Shown here: one piece after another, positions 40,185 through 49,037 of the stretch
Layout: the number at the start of each line of letters is the position of its first letter
Position numbering within the stretch: position 1 is the first letter of the stretch
NCBI GenBank assembly: GCA_902584635.1
Contig: CACIAQ010000006.1
Location: 1 to 64,000, forward strand
DNA from: an uncultured Alphaproteobacteria bacterium
GTDB taxonomy: Bacteria > Pseudomonadota > Alphaproteobacteria > Rhodobacterales > Rhodobacteraceae
Direction of reading: 5' to 3'
DNA: 64,000 bases
Program-made: the position numbers and the translations under genes
Notes under the pieces: generated by a model
What the model was told of the DNA's origin: nothing
Databases searched by the model: none
Seen by the model: the letters and a program-made list of their open reading frames with translations, nothing else

Positions 40185-41021
40185 ATGTATTACGCAGCTT
40201 TTAAATCTAATGCCTACTTACATCATATTGCTTTGAATACTACCCGTCCTTTGGAATTGGCTAAGTTTTATGAAAAGGCATTATCTATAGAAAGGAAATC
40301 AATAAAAGGTGGTTGGGTTTTGTCTGGGGCTAGAAGAAAAATTCTTATACTAGGTAATAAAAAAAATAGCCTTGGATTTGCTAGTTTTGCCTGTCAAGAT
40401 AGCCACTCCTTTAAAGACTTAAAAAGAAATTTCATGGAAAAGGGTGTAAAAACTTTTCAAGATAATAATTCTCTCTTTATTCATGATAATTTCTATATTT
40501 TAGACTGTGATAGGAATAAAATTTATTTTGGGCTTGCTGAAAATAAAAAGGATCAAATTTCAAACTTTCATGCTCCTCTGCAGCATATTACTTTCACCTC
40601 AAAAAACTTAGACGATTTTGTTGACTTTTATGTTAATAAACTTGGATTTAAAATTTCAGATAAAGTAGTCAATAAAAAGGGTCAGCTCACAACTTGCTTC
40701 ATGAGATCAAACCAGGAGCATCACACTGTTGCGTGTTTTTTAAGCGACAAATCGGGTTTAGATCATTATAGTTTTGAAGCAGGAACATGGGAATGGATAA
40801 AGAATTGGTGTGATCATTTTTCTAAGGTAAATATTAAATTAATTTGGGGGCCAGGTCGTCATGGTCCAGGGAATAATCTTTTTGCATTTATAAAAGATCT
40901 TGACGGGAATAAAATTGAGATTTCTGCTGAGTTAGAAATTGTTCATGATAGGCAAACTAAAAAATGGCCTCATGAACCAAAAACGTTAAATTTATGGGGT
41001 AATGCAATAATGCGCTCTTAA
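40185..41021 (+). CDS. Two-domain VOC protein, putative type I extradiol dioxygenase-like
   Basis: LQHITFTSKNLDDFVDFYVNKLGF, HHTVACF, LDHYSFEA, GPGRHGPGNN..DLDGNKIEIS: candidate H/H/E metal site. Confidence 0.75.
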   Translation: MYYAAFKSNAYLHHIALNTTRPLELAKFYEKALSIERKSIKGGWVLSGARRKILILGNKKNSLGFASFACQDSHSFKDLKRNFMEKGVKTFQDNNSLFIHDNFYILDCDRNKIYFGLAENKKDQISNFHAPLQHITFTSKNLDDFVDFYVNKLGFKISDKVVNKKGQLTTCFMRSNQEHHTVACFLSDKSGLDHYSFEAGTWEWIKNWCDHFSKVNIKLIWGPGRHGPGNNLFAFIKDLDGNKIEISAELEIVHDRQTKKWPHEPKTLNLWGNAIMRS

Positions 41022-41902
41022 TGGAGGAAATTATGAATTATGCAAGTTTTGTAAGACTAGGTGAAACCTGTTTTGGAGTTTTCCATCAGGGTAAAATTTT
41101 TGACCTGACCTATCAATTGGCTGGGGGTTCCTCTAGCTTGAAGGAAGCTATTCATTTTGGAAGCATTCCAGATAATATACAAGAATTAGAAAGCTATTTA
41201 GCTAATGTCACAGCCTATGAACCTTCTGATATAACATTTCTACCTGTTATACCAGATCCAGGAAAAATCTTTTGTGTTGGGCTGAATTATGAAAAGCATA
41301 GAAAAGAAACAGAAAGGCCAGAAGTTCAATATCCTACTATTTTTACTCGATTTGCAGATAGCCAAGTGGCGCATCGTGAAGCGGTAATAAAGCCTATTTT
41401 GTCTGATAGAGTGGACTATGAAGGTGAGTTAGCTGTAGTGATTGGGAAAGGTGGAAAAAATATCTCTACAGAAGATGCTATGCAAAGTATTGCGGGATAT
41501 ACTTGTTATAACGATGTATCTATTAGGGATTACCAGAGACATACCAGTCAATTCGTCCCAGGAAAAAACTTCTCAAAAACAGGTAGTTGCGGACCATTTT
41601 TAAAATTGGCATCATCGATAAAAAATTACCAAAGCTTAACTATTAAAACAATATTGAATGGCAAAATTATGCAAGAAGCAAAGCTTGATCAATTGATTTT
41701 CAAAATACCTGAGATAGTCTCCTATATTTCTTCTTTTACTCCTTTAGTCGCTGGAGACGTTATCGTTACGGGAACACCTGGTGGTGTTGGGGACAGGCGA
41801 GATCCACCTTTATATATGAAAAATGGTGATATTATAGAAGTTGAAATTTCGGAAGTTGGTAAGCTAGTTAACCCCGTACTCGACGAAAATATTATCCTAT
41901 AA
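41021..41902 (+). CDS. Fumarylacetoacetate hydrolase (FAH) family protein
   Basis: KIFCVGLNYEKHRKE, DYEGELAVVIGKGGKNIS, GYTCYNDVSIRDYQ, TGTPGGVGDRRDPP. Confidence 0.93.
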   Translation: MEEIMNYASFVRLGETCFGVFHQGKIFDLTYQLAGGSSSLKEAIHFGSIPDNIQELESYLANVTAYEPSDITFLPVIPDPGKIFCVGLNYEKHRKETERPEVQYPTIFTRFADSQVAHREAVIKPILSDRVDYEGELAVVIGKGGKNISTEDAMQSIAGYTCYNDVSIRDYQRHTSQFVPGKNFSKTGSCGPFLKLASSIKNYQSLTIKTILNGKIMQEAKLDQLIFKIPEIVSYISSFTPLVAGDVIVTGTPGGVGDRRDPPLYMKNGDIIEVEISEVGKLVNPVLDENIIL

Positions 41903-41919
41903 ATGCTTCTCAAATTATT

Positions 41920-43512
41920 GTGAAGAAAAATTTCGATGTAATAATTGTTGGAATGGGACCTTCCGGTCTCGTTTTAGCTGGCTTGCTTGCCAACTACGGT
42001 ATTGAGGTTGGTATTTTTGAAAAGAACAAAAGTACTGTCAAAGAACCACGGGCGGTATCTATAGATGATGAGTCTCTCCGAATTCTTCAAAGCTTTTCGT
42101 CGCATCAAGCTGTGTTAAGAAATGTTTCTCAAAATTATGGGTCTCATTACTACGATGCAAAAGGCAAACTATTTTTGAAAGTTGAACCAAATTCATGTGA
42201 GAATGGCTTTTTTAAACGAAATGCTTTTGATCAACCGACTTTTGAAAGCGCATTAAGGAAACATCTGGAGAGTAAAAAAAACATCAACATTAATTTTTCG
42301 CATAAGTTAGTTTCTATAAAAAACGAGACTAAGAGTGTTATCGCGAATTTTGAGGATAGCAAAGGGATAAAAAAAAGTTTTCTGGGAAGGTATCTGGTGG
42401 GTTGTGATGGGGGACAGTCAACTGTCAGAGACCTTATTGGCGTCGTAATGAAGGGTAGTACTTTTAATCAAAAATGGTTGGTCGTTGATATATACAAAAC
42501 CAGAAATTTTTTTAGGCATACGCAAGTTTATTGTAACCCCAAGCGTCCATCGATAACTTTACCTGGGCCTAATGGTATAAGGAGATATGAGTTTAAATTA
42601 AATGATAAAGAGAGATCTGAAAAGTTAAGTGAAGATTTCACGAGAGAGCTTATTACAAGTGTCGGGGTAGATGGAGAAGCAAAGATTAGACGATCACAAG
42701 TATATCAATTTCATGCATTAATCTGTTCAGATTGGAAAAAAAATTCTGTATTTATTGCAGGTGATGCAGCACATTTGTCTCCGCCCTTCGCTGGTCAGGG
42801 AATGAATAGCGGAATTAGAGATGTAGGGAACTTGGGTTGGAAATTAGCGTTGGCTGTAAAAAGACCAAAATCAAGAAATATACTAGAAACCTATTTTCTG
42901 GAAAGAAAAGAACATTGCTGGGCTCTAATTAATTTGGCGATACGTATGGGCAAAATAATGATGCCAAAAAACAGCTTGGAATCCTTTGTTAACGCATCTT
43001 TTTTTAGGCTGATCAAGTTAAATAAAAAATTACTTAGTTATGTGTCTCAAATGAAGTATCGGCCCAAACCTAAAATAAATAAGGGAATTGTTTTTTTTCA
43101 TGGAAAAGAAACAAGAAATGATAAGAAATTAATTGGAACTCTATTTCCACAACCCTTAGTGCAAGATAAGAAAGGAATTTTGTCTAATTTGGATGAGGTT
43201 TTGGGTAATAAATTTTCTTTGATTTGTTACATCAAAAACCACGAGACTTACATCAGTCTGGAGAAATATCTTAATAAATTCTCAAAAACTTGTAGGGTTG
43301 TTGTTTTATTGAACCATTCATGCATGATTTTCCCAAGTAGGCATAAGGTTGTTCGAGATTTTAATAATCTTTTAGAAAAAATGGATACAAGGGTGCCGGA
43401 GAATAGTATTCTTTTAATCCGGCCTGATAAATTAGTCTCCGCAATCTATAAAAAAAATAATCTTCATTATTTATCAAATTTATTAAATAATAACGAGATA
43501 TTTAGTTTTTAG
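41920..43512 (+). CDS. MhpA-like FAD-dependent aromatic hydroxylase
   Basis: DVIIVGMGPSGLVLAGLLANYGIEVGIFEK, EPRAVSIDDESLRI, YLVGCDGGQSTVRD, VFIAGDAAHLSPPFAGQGMNSGIRDVGNLGWKL. Confidence 0.88.
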   Translation: MKKNFDVIIVGMGPSGLVLAGLLANYGIEVGIFEKNKSTVKEPRAVSIDDESLRILQSFSSHQAVLRNVSQNYGSHYYDAKGKLFLKVEPNSCENGFFKRNAFDQPTFESALRKHLESKKNININFSHKLVSIKNETKSVIANFEDSKGIKKSFLGRYLVGCDGGQSTVRDLIGVVMKGSTFNQKWLVVDIYKTRNFFRHTQVYCNPKRPSITLPGPNGIRRYEFKLNDKERSEKLSEDFTRELITSVGVDGEAKIRRSQVYQFHALICSDWKKNSVFIAGDAAHLSPPFAGQGMNSGIRDVGNLGWKLALAVKRPKSRNILETYFLERKEHCWALINLAIRMGKIMMPKNSLESFVNASFFRLIKLNKKLLSYVSQMKYRPKPKINKGIVFFHGKETRNDKKLIGTLFPQPLVQDKKGILSNLDEVLGNKFSLICYIKNHETYISLEKYLNKFSKTCRVVVLLNHSCMIFPSRHKVVRDFNNLLEKMDTRVPENSILLIRPDKLVSAIYKKNNLHYLSNLLNNNEIFSF

Positions 43513-43565
43513 AGTGTATAGTTACAATAAAATTACAAATTATTAACATCTGGGGAGGAAGTTAA

Positions 43566-44594
43566 ATGAAATTATTTTTTAGATTTTTAGTTGCATCTGC
43601 TTCTATACTGTTTCTTTCATTATCTGCATACGCAGGAGAAGTGGTATTAAAGTTCCATTCATTTCCACCAATGCCTGCCAATTCTAACGCAAAATTTGTT
43701 AAACCGTGGAGTGAAAAGGTATTAGCGGAGTCAAATGGAGAAATAAAAGTTGAGATATATCCGGCGATGCAGCTTGGTGGGAAACCACCTCAACTTGTTG
43801 ATCAAGTAAGAGACGGTGTAGTAGACATCGTTTGGACTGTTGCTGGTTATACGCCAGGAAGATTTCCACACTTGGAGGCATTTGAGTTGCCGTTTATGCC
43901 TGCGTCTGCTGAGGCGACATCTCAAGCACTTCAAGAATACGTAGACACTGTAGCTGCTTCTGATCTTAAAGACTATAAGGTTTTAGCCGTTTTTTGTCAT
44001 GCTCCGGGAAAAATTCATACTAAAGAAAAAGTTATAAAGTCTGCAGCTGATTTAAGTGGTATGAAGATGCGTGGTCCTACAAGAGTGATAACTAAAATGT
44101 TAGAAGGCTTAGGGGCAACACCGGTAGGAATGCCTGTTCCTGCAGTTGCTGGGGCACTATCCAAGGGTGTGATCGATGGAATGGTTGTGCCTTGGGAAAT
44201 TATGCCGTCTTTTAAACTTCATGAACTTACAAAAGCACATACGACAGTTTCGGGTTCTAGAGGTCTATATACAACCCCGTTTTTGTTCTTAATGAATAAA
44301 GCGAAATATCAGTCTTTAAGTGATGAGCATAAAAAGGTAATCGATAATAATGCTGGTCTTGCTCTGGCAAAACTTGCTGGACAGCTTTGGGACGGTTTTG
44401 AAGTTCCAGCTAGGAAATTAGCATTAGATGCTGGCGGAACCATACATTCTCTGTCAGGAGCCCCCCTCGCTGAAATGAAGGCAGCTGGTGAAGGACTTGA
44501 AAAGGATTGGATTAAATCAGCTAATGATCGAGGACTAGACGGTTCAATGCTTGTTAAAACTGCGAAAGATTTAATCTCAAAGTATGATAAGTAA
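43566..44594 (+). CDS. dctP: TRAP transporter substrate-binding protein (DctP family)
   Basis: Signal peptide; VVLKFHSFPPMPANSNAKFVKPWSEKVLAESNGEIKVEIYPAMQLGG; strong SD GGGGAGGAAG. Confidence 0.93.
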   Translation: MKLFFRFLVASASILFLSLSAYAGEVVLKFHSFPPMPANSNAKFVKPWSEKVLAESNGEIKVEIYPAMQLGGKPPQLVDQVRDGVVDIVWTVAGYTPGRFPHLEAFELPFMPASAEATSQALQEYVDTVAASDLKDYKVLAVFCHAPGKIHTKEKVIKSAADLSGMKMRGPTRVITKMLEGLGATPVGMPVPAVAGALSKGVIDGMVVPWEIMPSFKLHELTKAHTTVSGSRGLYTTPFLFLMNKAKYQSLSDEHKKVIDNNAGLALAKLAGQLWDGFEVPARKLALDAGGTIHSLSGAPLAEMKAAGEGLEKDWIKSANDRGLDGSMLVKTAKDLISKYDK

Positions 44595-45117
44595 AAACAC
44601 CTTGTTAGATATTGAAGACTCAGAGCGCCCAAATGATATTTTTGGGCGCTTTTTACTTAAAGTTGTAACTTATCTGGCAATCTGCGGAGGTATAGTACTT
44701 GTCGTAATAGTACTTATAAATTTCGTTTCGATAGCAGGGAGAACAATGTTTGACAAGCCTCTTACGGGAGACTTTGAACTTGTTGAAATGGGATGTGCAA
44801 TTGCGATGTTTTCATTTTTACCACTTTGTCAATTTAAGAGTGGGAACGTTATTGTAGATTTTTTTACTATAAATCTTTCGAACAAAATTAAAAACAGCTT
44901 AAATGGGCTCGGAGCTTTTTTATTTTTTTTAGTATCTTCTTTTTTTACATGGAGGATGGTTTATGGAGCCTTAGACATGTATAAGTACAATGAACAAACG
45001 ATGTTACTTCAAATTCCCGTTTGGATTCCATTTGTTCCAGCGGTTATTTCTTTTGGTATTCTATCGATAACCTGCCTTTATACAGCAATAATATTTTTCA
45101 AATCGGCTTTAAAATAG
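44584..45117 (+). CDS. dctQ: TRAP transporter small permease (DctQ family)
   Basis: Four-TM protein with NFVSIAGRTMFDKPLTGDFELVEMGCAIAMFSFLPLCQ; between dctP and dctM. Confidence 0.93.
   Translation: MISKNTLLDIEDSERPNDIFGRFLLKVVTYLAICGGIVLVVIVLINFVSIAGRTMFDKPLTGDFELVEMGCAIAMFSFLPLCQFKSGNVIVDFFTINLSNKIKNSLNGLGAFLFFLVSSFFTWRMVYGALDMYKYNEQTMLLQIPVWIPFVPAVISFGILSITCLYTAIIFFKSALK
44623..44655 (+). terminator. Intrinsic terminator-like hairpin inside the dctQ 5' coding region
   Basis: Perfect 10-bp inverted repeat AGCGCCCAAA (44624-44633)/TTTGGGCGCT (44641-44650), 7-nt loop, followed by TTTT. Confidence 0.75.
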
Positions 45118-45129
45118 AAAACATTTATT

Positions 45130-46449
45130 ATGGATAGACTCTACCTCGGCATAATAGCTTTCCCAATTCTTTTTTCTTTATTGGCTGTGAGGGTTCCCAT
45201 TGGTTTAGCAATGTTGGTCGTTGGCTGTTCAGGAACAATTTTTATAGCTGGTTGGTTGCCAATTATGTCCCAAGTAAAGACAAGTGCATGGCATCTTTTT
45301 TCTAATTATTCATTCACTGTTATTCCTTTATTTTTATTAATGGGAAACTTTGCATCTAAGGCAGGGATGAGTGAATCTCTATTTCGGTTTGCTGGTGCTT
45401 GTCTTGGACACAGAAGAGGTGGGGTGGCTATGGCAGCAGTCGGTGCATGTGCTGGTTTTGGCGCTATATGTGGCTCATCTCTTGCTACAGCAGCTACCAT
45501 GGGTCGCGTGGCTCTTCCTGAGCTACGCAGAATGGGTTATTCTGGATCTTTAAGCACTGGGGCTTTGGCCGCCGGTGGTACCTTAGGTATTTTGATACCA
45601 CCATCAGTTATATTGATAATCTATTCAATTTTAACTGAACAAAATATTGCAAAGATGTTTTTAGCAGCATTTGTACCTGGGATTTTAGCCGCAATTGGAT
45701 ATCTGCTAGCAATAGCGATTTTCGTAAGGATAAAACCAGATTCGGGTCCACCCACAAGCTATGTGGAATGGAGGCAACGACTTAATTTATTTGGGCAAGT
45801 TTGGCAAATACTCGTTATATTTTTTCTTGTAATTGGAGGTATTTATCTTGGGTGGTTTACGCCAACCGAGGGTGCTTCAATAGGTGCGGCCGGTACTGGC
45901 ATTATGGCACTCTTTACAAAAGGCTTCAATTTTAATGATTTAATAGATGTTATTAAGGATACAGCTGTCACATCTGCTATGATTTTTTTAGTATTATTAG
46001 GGGCTGAGTTCTTTAATTCTTTTATTGCACTTACACAAATAACTAATGAATTAGCAACATTTGTGATTAGCAACGAGCTCTCTCCATATCTAGTCGTATT
46101 TTGTATATTAGTTCTATACATTCTTTTAGGGTGTCTTATGGATAGCTTAGCTATGATATTATTAACTATACCCGTATTCTTCCCCATCATTATTGAGTTA
46201 GATTTTGGTATGAGTATTGAGGAGGTTGCAATCTGGTTTGGTATTCTTACTCTTATCGTTGTTGAAGTGGGGCTAATAACCCCACCAGTAGGTTTGAATG
46301 TTTTTATAATTAATAAAATGGCAAAAAATGTTCCAATTTCAGATACTTTTATTGGAGTTTTGCCATTTTTAATAAGCGACCTTATTAGGGTCAGCATACT
46401 GTTTATCTTTCCTGGTATAAGCTTGTTTTTAATTCGGATTTTTGGGTGA
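45130..46449 (+). CDS. dctM: TRAP transporter large permease (DctM family)
   Basis: Polytopic; VRVPIGLAMLVVG, GTLGILIPPSVILIIYSILTEQNIAKMFLAAFVPG, LITPPVGLNVFI. Confidence 0.95.
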   Translation: MDRLYLGIIAFPILFSLLAVRVPIGLAMLVVGCSGTIFIAGWLPIMSQVKTSAWHLFSNYSFTVIPLFLLMGNFASKAGMSESLFRFAGACLGHRRGGVAMAAVGACAGFGAICGSSLATAATMGRVALPELRRMGYSGSLSTGALAAGGTLGILIPPSVILIIYSILTEQNIAKMFLAAFVPGILAAIGYLLAIAIFVRIKPDSGPPTSYVEWRQRLNLFGQVWQILVIFFLVIGGIYLGWFTPTEGASIGAAGTGIMALFTKGFNFNDLIDVIKDTAVTSAMIFLVLLGAEFFNSFIALTQITNELATFVISNELSPYLVVFCILVLYILLGCLMDSLAMILLTIPVFFPIIIELDFGMSIEEVAIWFGILTLIVVEVGLITPPVGLNVFIINKMAKNVPISDTFIGVLPFLISDLIRVSILFIFPGISLFLIRIFG

Positions 46450-46469
46450 AGTAATTTGGAGGTTTTGTA

Positions 46470-47018
46470 ATGAAAAATGAAGAAATAGTGAACTCATTGA
46501 AGGTCATAAAGTGTCAACATGTTTCTCTAGAGGTTAGTAATGTAGACGTTTCTCTAAAGTTTTATAGAGACTTTCTAGGATTAAAGCTCTCAGAAAGGCA
46601 TTATGCCAATGAAAATCCAGCCATACCCTTTGAGATGGCGTTTATGAGACTTGGTAAGCAACATCATGATCTCGTGCTTACGCATGATCCAAAGAGAGAC
46701 TACCCGGAAAAAATATTTAATTCTGGTCCTGCTGGAATTCATCATTATGCATTTGAATGTCCAAATAAAAAAAGTTTCGACATGTATTTGGTAAGGGCAA
46801 AGGAAATGTCCTTAGAAATCGTAAGGGGGCCTGTTCTTCATAGTGCGTATCAATCTAAAGGTGATGGAACGTGGGGAGAAAATTGGAGTTTTTACGTTTT
46901 AGATCCGGATAAGCACCGAATAGAAATTTTTTGTGAAATGGCGAAGATAGACAATGCTGGTTGCTATATAATGGAAAATGGTAAAAAGGTACCTGATAAA
47001 AAGGCAGAAGAAATTTAA
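46470..47018 (+). CDS. VOC-family protein (single-domain extradiol dioxygenase/glyoxalase-like)
   Basis: CQHVSLEVSNVDVSLKFYRDFLGLKLSER, GIHHYAFEC, VLDPDKHRIEIFCE. Confidence 0.85.
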   Translation: MKNEEIVNSLKVIKCQHVSLEVSNVDVSLKFYRDFLGLKLSERHYANENPAIPFEMAFMRLGKQHHDLVLTHDPKRDYPEKIFNSGPAGIHHYAFECPNKKSFDMYLVRAKEMSLEIVRGPVLHSAYQSKGDGTWGENWSFYVLDPDKHRIEIFCEMAKIDNAGCYIMENGKKVPDKKAEEI

Positions 47019-47027
47019 TTAAAATAC

Positions 47028-48497
47028 ATGATGAAAAAGAATTTTGATTGCATCGTTATTGGTTACGGTCCTGTTGGCGCTTTACTCTCAATATTTCTAT
47101 CAAAATTAGGATTGAGTGTTGCGGTAATAGATAAAAATTTAGATGTTTACCCATTACCACGAGCAATACATTTTGACGAAGAAGTTATGCGTATTTTCCA
47201 AATGGTTAATCTTAGCAAGCAGATTTCTAATATCTCAAGAATAGGTACTAAGGGGATGCACTTTGTCGATGAAGAAGACAATATTCTAATGGAAAGAAAA
47301 GGATCAAACTCCATAGGGGAGTTTGGTTGGCAAAAAAGCTGGTATTTTCACCAACCTCAGCTTGAAAGACTGTTGAGGAGTAACGCAGAGAGAGAGAAAA
47401 ACTTCGTCAGCTTTTTAGGGTATGAAACCCAAAAAATAAACCAGAATAGTGATTTAGTAACTGTTACATCATACAGCAAGAGTTTAAAAAAAGAGCTTGT
47501 GCTAAAAAGCAGATACCTGGTTGGTAGCGATGGAGCAAACTCAAATACGAGCGACTTTATAGGGCGAGGAGTAAAAGATTATGGATTAAAAGAAAAGTTT
47601 TTAGTCCTCGATCTAATAGTCGATAATAGATACCAAAACATAAAAAACCTGCCTGACTACACTGTTCAGCACTGTGATAAGCTTAGGCCAGTCACACGTT
47701 GTTATATAAGTAAAAAAAGAAGAAGATGGGAAGTCAAAATATTACCCAGCGATAATGAAGAAGAGTTCTTAAAAAGTAAAACTATATGGAAATTCCTAAG
47801 CAAATGGATAGAAAAGAAAAGTGCAAAAATCGAGCGTAGCCAATTATATACTTTTAGATCAATACTTAAGAAGAAATGGTTTGAAAATAGGGTAATTTTA
47901 GCAGGAGACAGCGCACACCTTTCTCCTCCCTTTCTTGGGCAAGGTATGTGTGCTGGTATTCGTGACGTTGCAGCCTTAGCATGGCGTTTAAAAGGATATG
48001 CCAGCAATGAACTGTCGGCTGATGATTTAGTAAACTATCAAGCAGAAAGGTTTCCACATGTTTCTGTTTTTATTAAGTTGGCTGCCGAAGTAGGCAAGAT
48101 AATGTCCAACCCAGGATTGCTTAAGAAGTCCGAAAAGTCACAAAGCATGCGATTATTTGATTTTCCAAAACCGAGATTAAAAACTGGGTTTTTTTATAAA
48201 TGTTCTTTATCTGGGACACTATTTCCACAATTTATTGAAGATAGTAAAAAAAGCGACGATATCCTTGGGTATAAATTTATTTTACTAGTTTTAGAAAATA
48301 ATGCGTGTTCCGAAGTTAATATGGATTCAAACATATTAACTAAAAAAGTCGCTAAAGGATCTTTAAGAAATTGGATTATTAAAAGCAAAAAGGAAGCGGT
48401 GATTATTCGACCAGATAAATATATTTTTGGCAGCGCGTCCTCAAAAAAAGAAGTAAAGTCACTACTTAATTGTTTTAGTGATATGTACCGAGTTTAA
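47028..48497 (+). CDS. MhpA-like FAD-dependent aromatic hydroxylase (second copy)
   Basis: DCIVIGYGPVGALLSIFLSKLGLSVAVIDK, PRAIHFDEEVMRIFQ, VILAGDSAHLSPPFLGQGMCAGIRDVAALAWRL. Confidence 0.88.
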   Translation: MMKKNFDCIVIGYGPVGALLSIFLSKLGLSVAVIDKNLDVYPLPRAIHFDEEVMRIFQMVNLSKQISNISRIGTKGMHFVDEEDNILMERKGSNSIGEFGWQKSWYFHQPQLERLLRSNAEREKNFVSFLGYETQKINQNSDLVTVTSYSKSLKKELVLKSRYLVGSDGANSNTSDFIGRGVKDYGLKEKFLVLDLIVDNRYQNIKNLPDYTVQHCDKLRPVTRCYISKKRRRWEVKILPSDNEEEFLKSKTIWKFLSKWIEKKSAKIERSQLYTFRSILKKKWFENRVILAGDSAHLSPPFLGQGMCAGIRDVAALAWRLKGYASNELSADDLVNYQAERFPHVSVFIKLAAEVGKIMSNPGLLKKSEKSQSMRLFDFPKPRLKTGFFYKCSLSGTLFPQFIEDSKKSDDILGYKFILLVLENNACSEVNMDSNILTKKVAKGSLRNWIIKSKKEAVIIRPDKYIFGSASSKKEVKSLLNCFSDMYRV

Positions 48498-48531
48498 TAT
48501 TGCTTAAGGATCAAAATGTAAAGTATTGATT

Positions 48532-48948
48532 TTATTTATATTTTACAATTTTATTTCCTTCTGAAAGCCACTCTTTTATTCCTTTAGTATTATAGATATT
48601 GGGAAAATCATTTGTTTTTTCTAACGCTTTCGCAATTGCAGTAGTTCTTCTGCCCGTTCTACAAAAAAGAATTATTCCCTTTTCAGAGTTTGTAATATTT
48701 TTAACTTTGTTAATAAATCCTTTGAAATCGTAAGTTCCATCTTTTTCGAAAAATGTATGGTGATAGCTGTTTTCAATTACTCCAGTTGAAACCCATTCAT
48801 CTCTACGTCTCACATCGATTAGTGGAATGCCTAGCGACATCAACCTCTTAATTTCATCATTTCCTATATTTTTTGTCTCTGCATAACTGTTACCTGTTAA
48901 GATGAAGATAAATAAAAGTATTAAGGTTATGATGCGTTTAAGTTTCAT
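48532..48948 (-). CDS. Exported rhodanese-domain protein
   Basis: Signal peptide; PLIDVRRRDEWVSTGVIENS...GIILFCRTGRRTTAIAKAL. Confidence 0.9.
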   Translation of the reverse strand: MKLKRIITLILLFIFILTGNSYAETKNIGNDEIKRLMSLGIPLIDVRRRDEWVSTGVIENSYHHTFFEKDGTYDFKGFINKVKNITNSEKGIILFCRTGRRTTAIAKALEKTNDFPNIYNTKGIKEWLSEGNKIVKYK

Positions 48949-49037
48949 TTGAATACGAACAGTTGGAATCCAATTACAATACGACTATATTCTACAATAG
49001 GTACTGAACACTAGATATCTATACAGGAAATATTCAA

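Noticed and set aside
45843-46397. 184-aa ORF on - strand
   Set aside because: Antisense to dctM, no recognisable motifs.
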